From positions 113,969 to 177,968 of the forward strand of contig MBPM02000099.1 of the NCBI GenBank assembly GCA_001695595.3: a DNA stretch of 64,000 nt, given 5' to 3'. The translations under genes and the position numbers were made by a program. Below, one piece after another: positions 1 to 11,820 of this stretch. Numbering within the stretch: the stretch's first letter is position 1; every line of letters starts with the position of its first letter. Source of the stretch: Plasmopara viticola (taxonomy: Eukaryota > Oomycota > Peronosporomycetes > Peronosporales > Peronosporaceae). The notes below the pieces were generated by a model. The model was not told the origin of the DNA. It saw nothing but the letters and a program-made list of their open reading frames with translations, and searched no databases.

Positions 1-419
1 TGCGTCGAGTGCTTCACAAAAGCAAGTTACCAGGGTCCATGAAATTCAAAAGCTTTATCAGCTCTGAAGGCGCAATTTATATGAATATTGAAAGATTGAA
101 GTTTATAATCTTAGAAATAATAAACGCTCAAAATTAAGGGGTTTTAGCCCTGTATTTGGTAATTGCGGGGTGCTTTAAAAATGTGGGGTGTAGGGGGGTT
201 AACGAAAACAAAGGTAGCGGCTCCCTTAATAAGTTGAGTAGGGTTGTGTCATGTTCGATGTTCACCAATTACTGACAAGGCATAGTTGGAAACGAAAAGT
301 TGAGGCGGTCGATTTGACGAGCTATCAGAATTAAGTCTATCATTGCGAGCAAAACTCTTACAACATTTGATATGCGAATATGTTTAAAACGCGCACACCT
401 TTTTTTTGTTCAGAAAGTC
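1..419. other. AT-rich intergenic, no gene seen
   Basis: I see no coding region, RNA gene or recognisable repeat. A GH131 gene would be expected just below the promoter-like module that begins near 420, but no trace of one is visible here. Confidence 0.5.
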
Positions 420-725
420 TCCTTGGTACCAATTATGTGTAACACCTGGGAGGCCGAAAATGCCGTACCGCCGCATCGAGGCCATAAATCTCACGCGCAG
501 GAAAGATTGTAGTAGACCAACATCCCGCTAGAGATAGCGCCAGATACGATATTATGCCTTTGAATTGATTAAGTCTCCTGAATCCTTTGCAACATTGTAA
601 AGTTTTGCCGCCATATCTTCCCGGATTGTATGTTTGGATCGCAGAGCGCCTTCCGAAATCAATTAGTAGACTATATCGACCAACCTAAAGTCGGCACTTG
701 CCTGCATTATTAAAAAAAATACTCA
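420..725 (-). repeat. Orphan copy of GH131 upstream module M
   Basis: This stretch matches the DNA upstream of the GH131 genes: the GGTACCAATTATGTGTAACA segment, a GCATCGAGGCCAT-like segment, the AGCGCCAGAT motif, the GCCGCCATATCTTCC segment and the GTCGGCACTTGCCTGCAT end. It is closest to the tandem orphan copy at 16260-16640. It is oriented as the promoter of a minus-strand gene, but no such gene lies at lower coordinates in the window. I infer that the gene was lost or lies beyond the window edge. Confidence 0.6.
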
Positions 726-2300
726 CTCAGCACTTGCCTCCATAATTTTAAGACACATTTAATTCTTTAATATTAAGACACTTTAAGTGGCGATAATGTT
801 TATTTGAATCACGCAGACAAGTGCTGACTTTTAAAGATACTTTGATAAATGCTGGCAAGCAACAATTTTCTCGATCAATGCATTCTTGGAGTAAGCATAA
901 CAAAAGTCCTGTCAACTCTCTACAACTATGCGGTCCCTTGTATTTATCTTGTCAGTATTGACCGTGATGTGTAGCTGTTAATTGCATTGGCGTATGAGAG
1001 CATCAGATCACTCTGTGTTCTTCAAACATAATTCTGTCCTCGTCCAGCGGGCCACCATATTAGTGAACGACTGGAGTCCCGTCACTGTCGCTATGTCCGA
1101 AGTCTATAGAGCTTTGTAGTCTAATGCTTGCTAGCTTTTTGTGTACATTGAAAGTGTTGAACCATCAGCTAAACCACCAAAGGCAAACAAAGAGCACGTG
1201 TAGGGTCGAGACCAAAATAGTATGTTAGAATCTCTTTAAAGGCATAATTATTTCGGTACAAATGAGCTTGTCACTGAAGGCTACCTCGAGTCTCTATCGG
1301 CAGCAGCCCGTAAGCTGTCATCTAGTCGCTTTGATACCATCAAGTTAGACTCATCTTCGAATCTTCAGTGAGAAATCCACTACACTCACCAGTATGTCGT
1401 ATGCGTCGATAACATTACTATTTTGTCCCCAAAAGTCGGAATTTTGCCAAGACTGTTTCTATGCAAATGAGTGCACTTCAAAACAATCCGTCGAGGCCTT
1501 GTCGATTGCCGAATCGAAGTTCGTCTCTTCTGCAATCGTGCTGTAAACATCCTTAATATTACTCGCTGATCTGCTGATGGAGAACCAATCGACGTCAGGA
1601 TCGGGTGGCATCTGAGGGAGATCTACCTTGGCGCTAAGGAGCCACTTCTTGTCGAGCATTGCTGTTACAGTTTACACTTATTTTTTGGGGGTGTCTCCGT
1701 TCGATACTAGAAGTAGAATATATAGTTAATGAATAGTTTTTAATTATATGGCTTTTAAACTGGCTCGCGCTTCACGAATGAATACATCGTTTCCTGCACT
1801 GATCGATGAACTGATCGATGAAAGTAGCTCCTCAGTCTGTGTCTGTGTGACCTGTATCTCGCTTGAGCTGTCACACGAGTCTATTCTGTGTCCTGGTGCA
1901 GAAATAGGAACGTTAAAAAACGATATTCCCGGCCTGCTTTAAGTTTCTACCAGAGCTCACGCTTACTTGTCTACAAACAAGGTATGAGTTAATATCATAA
2001 ATTCAATCAAAACTAGAAAAAAAGTGACGGCCTCCACGATTGAGTGCCAATATATATTTAATTGAAACGAGCACCTTCGTGTCCGGCGATTTTTTTTGCT
2101 GACTTCAAACTTGTGCCTATTACAATGAAAAAACGTAGACGTACACTCCGTTTAGCATCTTGGCTCTCTCTTCAACTTTATGAAACATGCGCGTGTGAGG
2201 TTACACTGTGCTCAGCAATGCTGTCATCAGTAGCTGCCTATCGATGCCCGACCTCAAACCCTGCACAAGCTTAACAGCAAGTTGATCATTTGCCGTCAGG
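726..2300 (-). pseudogene. Decayed Copia pol fragments (RT end / RNase H region)
   Basis: Minus-strand frames show short pieces shared with other fragments in this window. LDKKWLLSAKVDL at about 1620-1660 corresponds to LDKEYFVKAKADRP near 8840. A degenerate counterpart of the Copia CTRPD region lies near 1020-1070. The 66-codon open frame at 1459-1659 is part of this debris and I do not treat it as a gene. The reading is fragmentary and shifts frame often. The Copia assignment rests on the better-preserved relatives at 13230 and 19620. Confidence 0.4.
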
Positions 2301-3371
2301 GCGAGTTTGTTCAGCATACTTTCGGGTGACCTTGATATTTGGAAGGATCTCCATCAAAACTTTGGCTTACACACCTCTGATAGCGACCGACTACGCAGTC
2401 AACTGCTCTTTGGCTACATTTAGATGATCAATGAGATCTGACTCTTTTATACACAAATATTAAGATTGTATCAGTATGTGGGAGTTATGTGAGTGATCAC
2501 ATCGCTTCTTTGGCTTATTATTTGACACGGCCGACGGGCAGACCTGTCAACCAGTCCGCTCTCGCACTATCGATTCACTTGTTATGCAGAATCTTAGATT
2601 TTGGGCCTTGCTAAATCGTTTTGATATTTATTTTATCTCATGGGTTCCAGGCCTTCCGCTTGTACACATACCCCAAGATCAGTGTTAGCGCTGCAGCCCG
2701 CATATTTGTAGCTTTCTGGATTCCGGTATATTTTTCGTGACGCCGCTGTATATATATTCATTGGCATCATCTCGATTACCAATGCTGCTAGAAGCTTGCT
2801 CACATGCCAATTTACTCGTCCTAGGCGCTTGTCAAGTCCGTTTCGTTGATGAGGAAAAATCGCTCGTCGACTGAGGAGCCGCCAGCATTGGCTTTCGTCT
2901 TAAAGTACGCATTTAGATTTTCTAACACGTTACTGACTTTTATCGTTTTAAAGACATTAATACTTAGCCATTTCCCTCGATCATTTTCGTGCTTTCGAGA
3001 TTTTTTCTGAAGTAGCGATCCTTATCCGTCAGTTTCTTCTTAACCACTTGCATTCGAAGGCTTGCAGTCTTTAGACGCCTCGACAAACCTGTTCTTGGCC
3101 TCTTCGAGGACTTTTAATGCTTGAATCACGGTGCGTCGCGGTCATCGCACATCTTCACGGCACACGTCTTGGTACTTTTAATAATGGCAATAGTGTGGCT
3201 TAAGCCGGCGTTCTAATCAAAACTTCTTCCTTCGGTTTCGCATATTCGGCACAAAATATACAAGACCTTGATTCTATGATAGCTGAGTATCTCTGTGACG
3301 TAATCGTTGTCACCGGGGTAACGGCTTGTACGCGAGATATAATTCAAAATTTTAGATTACATATACAATAG
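2301..3371 (-). other. Intergenic, with an unidentified decayed coding fragment
   Basis: Most of this stretch shows nothing. On the minus strand, roughly 3180 down to 2800 reads as protein in two alternating frames. One frame gives ALKVLEEAKNRFVEASKDC, followed in another by MQVVKKKLTDKDRYFRKNLE. Both are charged, helix- or coiled-coil-like stretches. I do not recognise the protein. It is frameshifted and probably part of old mobile DNA. Confidence 0.3.
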
Positions 3372-3384
3372 TACTATCCCCGTA

Positions 3385-3726
3385 TTTACGGAAAAGATTG
3401 GGGTGACGCCCTCCTTCCAAGCGCGGGGTCTAAATGCTCGCGCGCTTCGGCAGGTGCTCTCGGGCATCTGCAGGTCTCTAATGAGTCTCACCCTCGACGC
3501 GACGGTCTCCAGCACCAGAGCGCCACCTGGGCTCTTACCAAGTCAGAGATAAACAAAATAATGGAAGACCCTCACGACCTCGGTGCTGGCTGCACTGCCC
3601 GCCGAACGAGACTCGACGTATGCGGACACCGCTCTATGCCGTGGACTAGCCAGACTGGACTGAGCCTAGCACGTGCATAACTTGGTAACGCGATAACGTA
3701 ATACAATACAATACAATACAATACAA
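3385..3726 (+). mobile_element. Short non-LTR retroposon with (CAATA)n tail, copy A
   Basis: This is one of three near full-length copies (with 19018-19345 and 61521-61845) of a 325-342 bp repeat. It starts TTTWCGGA, runs through a GTTGGGGTGACGCCC block and ends in a CAATA-unit tandem tail. The flanks carry an imperfect duplication, TACTATCCCC plus three bases, at 3372-3384 and 3727-3739. Short length, a simple-repeat 3' tail, target duplication and 5'-truncated relatives fit a SINE or the 3' end of a LINE. I see no convincing Pol III A or B box and no coding capacity. Confidence 0.7.
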
Positions 3727-3739
3727 TACTATCCCCATA

Positions 3740-4065
3740 AGTAAAGGCGATTTTACAGTTTTCGACGAGAAGCCAGTTCCAGATGTTTCATAATCATTGG
3801 AGACCTTATTGGCTTAAAGTATTCTAGGATGTGTAAAAAAGCCGGATGGAAATAAAGAAAAATGAGAGCTTTTAGGTTGGATGCAGTAGATGGCTATGAG
3901 CCACCAATTGGGCTGATGCAAAAATATAAGTCGTAAGAGCTCTCCAATTATGATCACATCTCAATTTGCTATTAGCAACAAATACTCCTCCCGTCTTACG
4001 ACTTAACCTCTCCCGCGCCTCAGCCTCGTACGACGGCCAGCTTTAATCAGCTTTTTCCGCGACTG
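3740..4065. other. Intergenic, nothing recognised
   Basis: No gene, RNA or named repeat is visible. Confidence 0.4.
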
Positions 4066-4475
4066 TGTTGCATGGTAGCACTCGTCGGTTCGTGTCCTAG
4101 AGTTCTAGACCAGTAGGCTCGAAATTACATAGTGAGAAGTGAGTCATGGTATGTTTATTGGTTCGAGCCGCATAGTATTAGTAGTAGATTACAAAGGGTT
4201 GTCTTACAGCACAAAGTTAACGTTCGGTGGTTGGTTAGTGTAGTTGCGCATTAGTGTGGGTCATACATCTTGAACTCCTTCGGTTGGTCTGTGGTATTGT
4301 GCATTTGCCTTTTAGTGAATCCTTGTCTCGTTTCTGACAACACGGAGAAAAACTTCCAGATAAGTTTCCCACTTGGCTTTGCTTGATTAATAATCAATAC
4401 TACTGAGCTGTTTCGTTCGGCTTTGTTGTATGGCAAATTGGAAGACTCGTGAACCCGTGAACGTATTTATCAACA
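4066..4475 (+). repeat. Possible 5' LTR of a Gypsy-like element
   Basis: The stretch begins TGTTGCATGG and ends TATCAACA, so it has TG...CA ends about 410 bp apart. It lies immediately ahead of degenerate gag-like coding on the same strand. No partner LTR was found in the window, so this is a boundary guess from position and termini only. Confidence 0.3.
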
Positions 4476-6300
4476 CCACTAAGCTCCTAACAAGTCGTAA
4501 CAAGGAGCTCTACAAGCTGCGGAAATTTCAATAGACCATACTATTTAATTAAACAAAAAGCGTAGACCGTAAAACAAAATTTAATCAGATTCTTTTTTAG
4601 TCATAAAAGCTCTTCCAGAGTCTACAAAGAACAATGAGAAGTCCAGCAATCATCACTCTGCAAAGAAGCCGTACAGCTGAGCGTCCATACCCAAGCCCAA
4701 GACCGCGTCAACAGAGCCGGATAAGTGTTTCTGACGATTACGAAGCTTTACGGCCAACGTCGCGCTCGAGATCACGGGCTCCGGCTTCGCAAAAAGCATC
4801 GAGCGCCAACGGGCAAGCAGAATAAACCTCTCAGCTAAATGTAGCTCCCTCTGCAGCCACAGGACAAGACACACTGTCCATGCAACAATTACTGTTCTAT
4901 CTCACTCAGCGGCAACAGCAATACCAAGCAGGTGCAAGCTCAAATGCAAGCCCAAATGCAACAGGCAAATGAGCGTTTCGAGCTTCTCGTTGGATCAAGA
5001 GGTTAATACAAGAATAAAACTAATGTGTTGAGGAGAGATTCGGCGAAGATATTGAGTTGTATCCTTCGCAACAGAACAGTACTACGCCAACAAGTACCTT
5101 TTAATGAACACAGAGTCGTCCGACTTTGTGACGCTTATCTCAAAAAATTCAGACAAATACGTACTGAATCGGATCCGCGTATTTATCGCCGACTGCGAGC
5201 GCATGAACGTGCACAAGACATGGCACTGTTTAAATCTTACTTTCGCACGCGCGTCAGGCTTGAGGGTTTTGAGTATGATATTCGTAAGCGGATAATTCAC
5301 TTGAAATAACGGCAAACAATCCATTTTTACGTCTTTAACCTTCAAAAAAATAAGTTGGAAAGTATTGAATTGAAAAAGGGGTTCTTTTTTTTAGTATAGA
5401 TTGTATGAAGAAAGGTGAAAAAAGAAGGTCTGAGTACTCTTCAAGAGTCTATTGAAGTTGTCTCCAATTTCGAGTTTGCCTTTCACTCGGGCAGGCCAAA
5501 TTGTGTTTCGACGAAGCCGTTTGAAAGGGTGCGTACAGATCCAGGCTATCGTGCGAAAAAGTCACAACCTCAGAAACAAAAGCGCTTCAACACGAGGAAG
5601 GAGAAGAACGACAGTTAAACTAAATTGGCTTTATGTAGCCATTGTGGCGTTGTCGACAACATATCGCCGCAATGTACCGCTCTTGAACGTTTAAAAGCGA
5701 ATTGTTATATTAGAGGTGCACTATATGCTATCCTCGAAGCAGAAGCTTAAGCATTTAGAGACATTTCTTAAGAGAGACCCGCAACGACAATGGAAGTAGG
5801 CTTAACGGTGTATCCGAAGACTTGGAGAAGCGACTTGAGCTCGGACTTACCAAGGGTGAGATTATACAAGTCGACCTTGGTTTCTACCAGACTACTCACC
5901 GCCTTCATCGGATGGTGCACATAAACTTGCAGATAACCGATTTTTCTATTATATCGGGAAGGTTCCAAGTCATGACCGTACCTGACAATAAGGACGTTTT
6001 CATTGTCAGGATGTGGCTTTGAGTAAATCCAGATATCAACTGGACTTCAGGAAGTATGGGTCCTCGCATCAACACAAAGCACCACGCGACAACTCAATCA
6101 AAACCGCATCAATAACGTCCGTTCAGATGGACCGCTGGACAACGCAAGGATTAAATCAATCAAAGCCGCGATATTTTCGACTACTATCGGCAACAAGGCT
6201 ACCGAGGCCGTCAAGAACTGACGCAGCTAAATATTTCTCACCATTTTTTGAGACTGTTGAGTCACGTCAAAGACATTGATGCTGTCTTATGGTCAACCTT
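4476..6300 (+). pseudogene. Decayed Gypsy-like gag-protease remnant
   Basis: The plus strand holds pieces of a retroelement polyprotein in several frames. A Q-rich coil (MQAQMQQANERFELL) lies near 4940-5000. Around 5635-5690 is a CCHC-type knuckle, CSHCGVVDNISPQC, with exact CX2CX4-X-X4C spacing but Asn in place of His. Near 5785-6020 is an aspartic-protease-like segment in which the expected D-S/T-G-A/S reads DNGS, followed by GVSEDLEKRL, and ends in a MTVPDNKDV stretch resembling retropepsin-like domains of Gypsy elements. Stops and frameshifts separate the parts. No reverse transcriptase follows, so the element is truncated as well as inactivated. The Gypsy assignment is an inference from the domain order and the candidate LTR upstream. 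Confidence 0.5.
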
Positions 6301-7010
6301 TATGATTGGCACCGACCTCGTGATCAAGTAGGTAAGTACGGTGTGAAATCACATTGCCTAAGTATCAACCACCCGTCAGGGCGTTCCGTGCCCACTGCAT
6401 TCTTCTCGTCTTCTTCACCGCCAGCGTTCCTGAACGGACAGTCCCGCTTCATGTGACCGGATCGCCTGCACTTGCAGCACTTTACTCGGAAGTCGCCATC
6501 GTTTTTTTAGCCTTCCACTTGTGAGGGCTGCTTTGGCGCCTACAAACTGCTCAGCGAAGTGTTTTGTGGTCGTTGTTTTCTTTTTTAAGCGCTCATACTC
6601 TTCGAGCAACTTTTCTTGGCCCCAATTAGCAATAATCCCTTGTTTCTTCTCCCTCAAAGACTGCTGAAAAGCACTATCAGTTGCTGTGCCTCTGCCGTCG
6701 GTTCTGTAAGCGTCTAAAGATCGACGATAAGCTCTTCGAACGCAACTAGATGCTTGATTGCAGTTGACTGAGCCGGCGTGTTGCTGTGATACCGATGTGG
6801 ACCGTGCTTTGGTTATAAAACATTCGGAGATCTCTCCATGTCTCCATGGCACGATTTGCCGACCGTATTTTGTTCTGATGCTGGGTTTTCACACCTTGAG
6901 CGATGATGATCAGCGCCTTTGCATCGCTCACAAGACATACCTCTGTTGTCTCGTTCTCAAGCTTGACCAATTTTACATGTGCTAGAAACCCCTTCCTTGT
7001 TATACATCAT
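6301..7010 (-). pseudogene. Decayed Copia gag with zinc knuckle
   Basis: Minus-strand frames match the gag of the better element at 40629-44636. They include METWRDLRMFYNQSTVH (compare MEAWGTLHDFYNRSTLH), then LLEEYERLKKK, then a zinc knuckle CCKCRRSGHMKRDC near 6420-6480 that fits CX2CX4HX4C. The parts sit in at least two frames and no pol follows at lower coordinates, so this is a truncated gag relic of the same or a close Copia lineage. Confidence 0.6.
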
Positions 7011-7900
7011 CCTTGCACGATTTAGCCACATGCTTGGTCCGGATCGTTCCGAGATTGGCCAATCTGACCGAATTGTTTGGGAACTAAGCTAAAGGTGCTT
7101 GCCTAAACACGCAAAAAGAAAACAGTTCGGTGAACAACAGCAACTAGATCGATAGAAAGTCGTGAAGGACGCTTTTAAGCTTACTTTTTGCTTTGGTATT
7201 TAACCACTCGCTATCCAAGCAACATCTTAACACTACGTGCCCTAAGTGGTCTGTAATTTTCCGTCGTCGGGGTTGGAGGATTCCCACTCGGTTTTGACCC
7301 GAACAATTCCGTTCTTATTGATTTTACTACTGTCGTTGGATACTTCGAGCTGCAAGAAGGTAGCTTTGCCTTTTCTCGCAGAGCAGCAGTAAAAGTTCAC
7401 ACTTTGTGAGACTTATGGTCGACGGATGTGATGAAAAACTTTTTATTGTTCATTATTGGGCGTGATACAGCCCCTTAGAGTGCTCTATAGCATATATATT
7501 TTTAGATTGCTGATATCCAAGTCCCTTTTTTGATGCTCTGCTCCCCTCTTAGTCACTCCCATTGGACTGAGCAGAAGTCCGGGTATGTTTAACCGGCTTC
7601 CGCAGAATATTTTTCTAAAGCTTAAGAGATGCGATTTAATTTTTTTTTCAAGGGAATCCATGTATTTAGACAAAATGGAGATATCACGAAATACGTAACG
7701 GCTTGAGACTGTGTACTAAAACGAAGTAAGTTTACATCAAGTTGTCAAATTGCCAGTTCTGCGTGGATGAGATTGCAAACCTAAGAGACTTTGTCGGGCA
7801 AAACGCGTCTGAATGGTACGTAGAACGGGTGAGATCAGTCAGGGTAATACTTGGGCTGGACTTCAAAGTGAGACGCTCGATCGCGCCGTGATACGAGCTT
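7011..7900. other. Intergenic, nothing recognised
   Basis: Small open frames occur on both strands but none has recognisable motifs, paralogues in the window or gene-like flanks. Confidence 0.4.
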
Positions 7901-8770
7901 TTAGATGAAGCTGAAAGCCAGTCGAAATTCAAGATTGCGGCTTAGCTGCAGCACTGACAATGTCAGCCTTCCACATGAAACTAGACATGTATACCTGAAA
8001 CTTATCTGTTCTTCATATGCAAATCGGTTACACTTTTTCACCCATATAAGATAAGTCCGAATTGCTTCGACAGCATCGACGCAAAGTACAGGTCAGAAAT
8101 CGTGATCTTGTGCAACTTACTGCACCTTAGCACACTTGAAAAATTTGAGCGTGCCGTTATTGGTGAACATTAGGACATTGTCGTGGCAATTCTAACCATT
8201 GAGCAAAAGTAGTTGTCAAGCGCGACGAGCGTAAATGCTTCAACTCTTTGCTTGCACCACGCCCATCATCCAATTAGAACAGTTAGGTTTCACATATTTC
8301 TTTGCGCAATAGCTGTAGCACTTGCAGCTCTCTCTGAATACTGCCACTACATCTTCTTTAATTATCATTTAGCTCCTGTGTTCAATCTCTGGCGCGACCG
8401 ACGTGATTGATCCGGTTCGCAATGCAAAAGAATCACAACCATGCGCTTACGGTGAGAAGCGGTTCTTTTGACTAAGCTGGGCACGATACGGCGTATGCTC
8501 ACAAGATATTTTAAGTCCAGAAACGTTCGTACTAGTTGCGAGAGGGAATCATCTATCCAAAAACAAGTCATTTGCTTGCCCAGTCACGATAGCCACACAC
8601 TGCATATCCTGCCCAAAGCATGCACGGGAGTGGAAGATACACTCCATCCGAGCAACACGCTCTTGCCATCGTCAGCTTCACTAATCGAAACATTTTCAAT
8701 TTCTTACCGTGGAGCTTTCGCGGATACAAATTGAAATTGACCGAAGAGGCAGAGGGTGGGACATTCAAAT
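7901..8770 (-). pseudogene. Decayed Copia protease / pre-integrase fragment, copy 1
   Basis: The minus-strand reading of about 8100-8040 gives KITISDLYFASMLSKQFGL, the counterpart of the DLYYVPILSKKLRL segment found at 39380-39790, 28390-28640 and 56290-56540. In Copia elements this segment (typically DVLYVPGLSKNLLSV) lies just after the protease. The rest to 8770 aligns by eye with 28640-29100 and 56560-57000 but is too decayed to name. Confidence 0.45.
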
Positions 8771-10870
8771 ACTAATGCTGTATGCCTTATAACAGACAGC
8801 TGCGGTGTTGCGAAGGTTTACTTGTTTTTAGGACGGTCTGCCTTGGCTTTAACGAAGTATTCCTTGTCGAGCGTTGCCGTGTTGGTGTGCTCTTGTTTCA
8901 TGCGGATGCCTTTGTTTGATACCTGAAAAGGCACAAGTACTACTACGCAAAAAAAGGGGGCGGGCTGAGTGATCAGTGTCCTGAATTGGATCATTAGGAA
9001 GACGATTGGTGGAATATCTGGCTGTGTTGTTAATTGCCTGTGTACGGGCTTGTTACAGCTAAGTTATGCGTCGTCAAGCTATGGTGGCTGGGCTGTTTCA
9101 GTATTAGTATTTATTATTTAGACAAGTGCACCGAGTTCACCACAAAATATTGTAATTTTATCCTTCATAAAAGCATACCTGGAGCCTTTCAAAGTAAGTC
9201 GTGTTGGTGACAACCGTTTGTCCCCCAGCGCTTTGCCATTCACGGCTCCTGCTTGATTTCATTATTTGTCGCAATCCCATCTTTCTGTCGACACAACATC
9301 CACATTATAACTTTAGCTAAAGTTATACGCACCATTTTTGTGTGGATTTGGTAAAATACCGCTTTTTGTTGTCGTTACCGAAGCTTCCCCCTTTCAAAAT
9401 ATCTCTTGACTTGGTATAACTCGTCGGGCTGGTTGGGTCCGTCTTTGTGAGACACAGGACCGGTTGCTTGTATCGCATTTTTCAGTTGGCATGCCAGGTA
9501 CGCTACCAGTTGAATTGGCTTATATGTGTTGTATGGTTTCTTTTTGCGCTTTGTACAGCCAACATTTTCTTTTTTGGATATAGGCTGCTATAGTAGTTGG
9601 GTCTGATTTCTAGTGGATGCGTGATTCTGGCGAAGTTAACTTCAGGCGTATGGTGAAACATTGCTCGCTAAATACACTCTCCGCCAAGAGAACACTAAAT
9701 ACTTGTTATTGAAACGATTTGGTCCTTAAGCCCATTCACTTCAACAAGTTCTGCTAAGCTTATGGTCTCTCTTGATAATGATTGTTCAGCCTAAAGCATC
9801 AGGATTGACACGTGCGGAGCAAAATAGAACTTTGCCGTTTTTTTTAAATCACGAAGCATGGCTACTTAGATTGGCCTTTTTGCTGTGACCGTCATTCAAA
9901 ACTTGCACATCGTGGAAAAATTAAGTCGACGAAAGTGACCAGGTACTTATGTTTCACGCTTGTCTTTGGGCTTGTATTTTGGGCTTATATATTAGAAAAT
10001 ATTAATGGAGATGTTTCAAACGTATCAAATTTTGTATAATCTTTGCTGGCGGAGGAAAAGTCTTGTCTTTGATAAAGACAAGTCGACCGGTTTTCAAGTT
10101 TGCCTTCTCAGAGATTGTATCCAAGTATAAGAAGTGATTATCGCTGAGTCGCATGTAATAATTTGTATTTCGTGCAAGGCTACTACCAATACAAAAAAAA
10201 TTGTCAATATTTAATGCTAAAATGAGAACGTCGTCCTTGTTTTTTTATCGACGCGGCATCGAAAGCTAAGAGCAAAGATAAAAGCGTACATAAGGTGCTT
10301 GAGATTTCACCATAAGCTCTTAGTAGATTTTTGACGTCAGCTATTTAACAACTTGATCGTCGCAGTGCAAAATGGGAAGTGAATTCACACAAACAAAGCA
10401 AACTTCATGCTCTAACTTACTCGTTGCCACGTGTTCTTCCGTCTCGACTTTCTAGAAACACAATTCGCACCACTATGCTTGCTCTCATCACAACGTGCTC
10501 TTAGCGTGTTGCCGTTGCCGTGCACTCTCTAGAATGTGACTACTACCCTTGGATGTCAAGTTGACAGGTACTGTGGGACACTCAATTTGAGGTCGTTACA
10601 AGCTAGAGATATTAACTTTGAGTACGTGGACATTTCGTGAACAAATGGTCACGACAGAATTAGCACAATCGCGTGGCAGCCTGATGGTGATTTTTTTAAT
10701 AGAAAGCAGATTTTACTCTAACCTTTTAATTTGTCAGTAAGATATAATGTTTAATTGATAAAAAAGGACGCTTGCGCACATTATCGGTGTAGTAATAACA
10801 AAACTGCATTCGCTGTTTTTAAAATTCAGCAATGACATGCAAAACTTGTTTGCCTAAAAATGATGCGCCA
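8771..10870 (-). repeat. Decayed repeat DNA, including a Copia RT-end fragment
   Basis: The minus strand at about 8935-8825 reads GIRMKQEH, then ATLDKEYFVKAKADRP, shared with fragments at 1459, 13620, 20090 and 26890. Further on, 9380-9560 resembles 29830-29990 (common CGCATTTTTnAGTTGGCAT core). No intact gene is seen between 8940 and the stop of the GH131 gene at 10934. Confidence 0.4.
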
Positions 10871-10933
10871 GAGGCGTCAGCTCGGTACATCATTGCACAT
10901 ACATGCGGGTGCGACAAATACGTAACTTGAGCT

Positions 10934-11767
10934 TCAGAGATGCGGAACTTGATTGCAAAAAGGGCTTCCAGTGATTCCAGCTGCGGTCGAAACGTCAGCA
11001 GTAACAGTTACACCATTAAAAGACACAATGTCCTGTCCCTCTACCATTTTGACCATACCGCCGTCGTCCGACAAAGTTATTGGACCGATGTAAAACTCAA
11101 AATCGGCAGGAAGTTTTCTCTCGAACGAATGGGTAGTTATAAGGACAAGATCGTCTTCGCCCTCGCTCATGTAGAATTCGAGATCATGACCCTTGCCTGA
11201 AAGGGCAGCCGATAGGGCAAAGCCAAAGTTGTACCACGTGCCGGGCACAAATTCGGTCTCCCATCTCGGGTCCCACGTATAATTGTTAAAATAGATAAGC
11301 TTCGGGGGACTGAGCGTCGCATTTACAACAATATCAAAGTAGTGCAACTCGTCAACGACGACATGCCAAGCGTATTTGTTCAGAAAGGCTTCGTCTTTTT
11401 TAAAGCTGGTGCGAAAGAAGGTCTTGCCCTTTTCATTCGTGGCGACTAATTGCACGAGCTCTGAGCGACGAAAGTTGGTCTGCGCCTTAAAAATCGCCTT
11501 TCCATCCACACCAATATCAATGACGCCCTCGTCACAGTTGTAGCCCTTTGGTCGACCTCTCTGATCGATGGTGACGTAGTCGGCGACCGTTAGTGAAGTG
11601 TCGTTGCGCATGGTGAAGATGTGCGTTAAATACTTGTCCGTGACCTTTTCGACGGTCAGGTCATTGGCACGACCGTCCCATGGAAGCGCCTTAGCATTGT
11701 TATGGGCCTGAGCTGCAGAGCAGGTCGACGCGAGCGCCACGCTCATGATCGCAGAGAAGGAGACCAT
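10934..11767 (-). CDS. GH131-like secreted beta-glucanase, paralogue 1 (His-to-Tyr variant)
   Basis: This is a complete intronless frame of 277 residues with a signal peptide (about 1-21, ending AQA), so the product is predicted to be secreted. It has the GH131 order: LPWDGR (28-33), FRRSEL with Glu103, GKTFFRTSF (114-122), VDEL with Glu140, a TWYNFG segment (177-182, compare WHNFA in fungal members) and the late beta-strand motif. That late motif reads FEFYIG, so Tyr226 stands where the other paralogues have His. GH131 enzymes are known to act on beta-1,3, 1,6 and 1,4 glucans with a jelly-roll fold. Activity here is inferred, and the His loss makes it doubtful. Sequons at Asn55 (NDT) and Asn162 (NYT) suggest N-glycosylation. 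The ATG follows a conserved core promoter. The C-terminus is longer than in most copies. Confidence 0.85.
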   Translation of the reverse strand: MVSFSAIMSVALASTCSAAQAHNNAKALPWDGRANDLTVEKVTDKYLTHIFTMRNDTSLTVADYVTIDQRGRPKGYNCDEGVIDIGVDGKAIFKAQTNFRRSELVQLVATNEKGKTFFRTSFKKDEAFLNKYAWHVVVDELHYFDIVVNATLSPPKLIYFNNYTWDPRWETEFVPGTWYNFGFALSAALSGKGHDLEFYMSEGEDDLVLITTHSFERKLPADFEFYIGPITLSDDGGMVKMVEGQDIVSFNGVTVTADVSTAAGITGSPFCNQVPHL

Positions 11768-11802
11768 GATGTTGGATAAGAGGTGCCGGGATACGTGGCT
11801 GG

Positions 11803-11820
11803 AGGAAGATTGTCAAATGA
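11803..11820 (-). promoter_or_regulatory. Inr-FPR-like oomycete core promoter of paralogue 1
   Basis: The minus strand reads TCATTTGACAATCTTCCT about 36-53 bases before the ATG. It resembles the oomycete initiator plus flanking promoter region (TCATT...CAATTT type) and is conserved at the same place in all GH131 copies here. Confidence 0.6.

Noticed and set aside
1798..1824. Tandem GATCGATGAACT repeat
   Set aside because: Only two units; no wider pattern.
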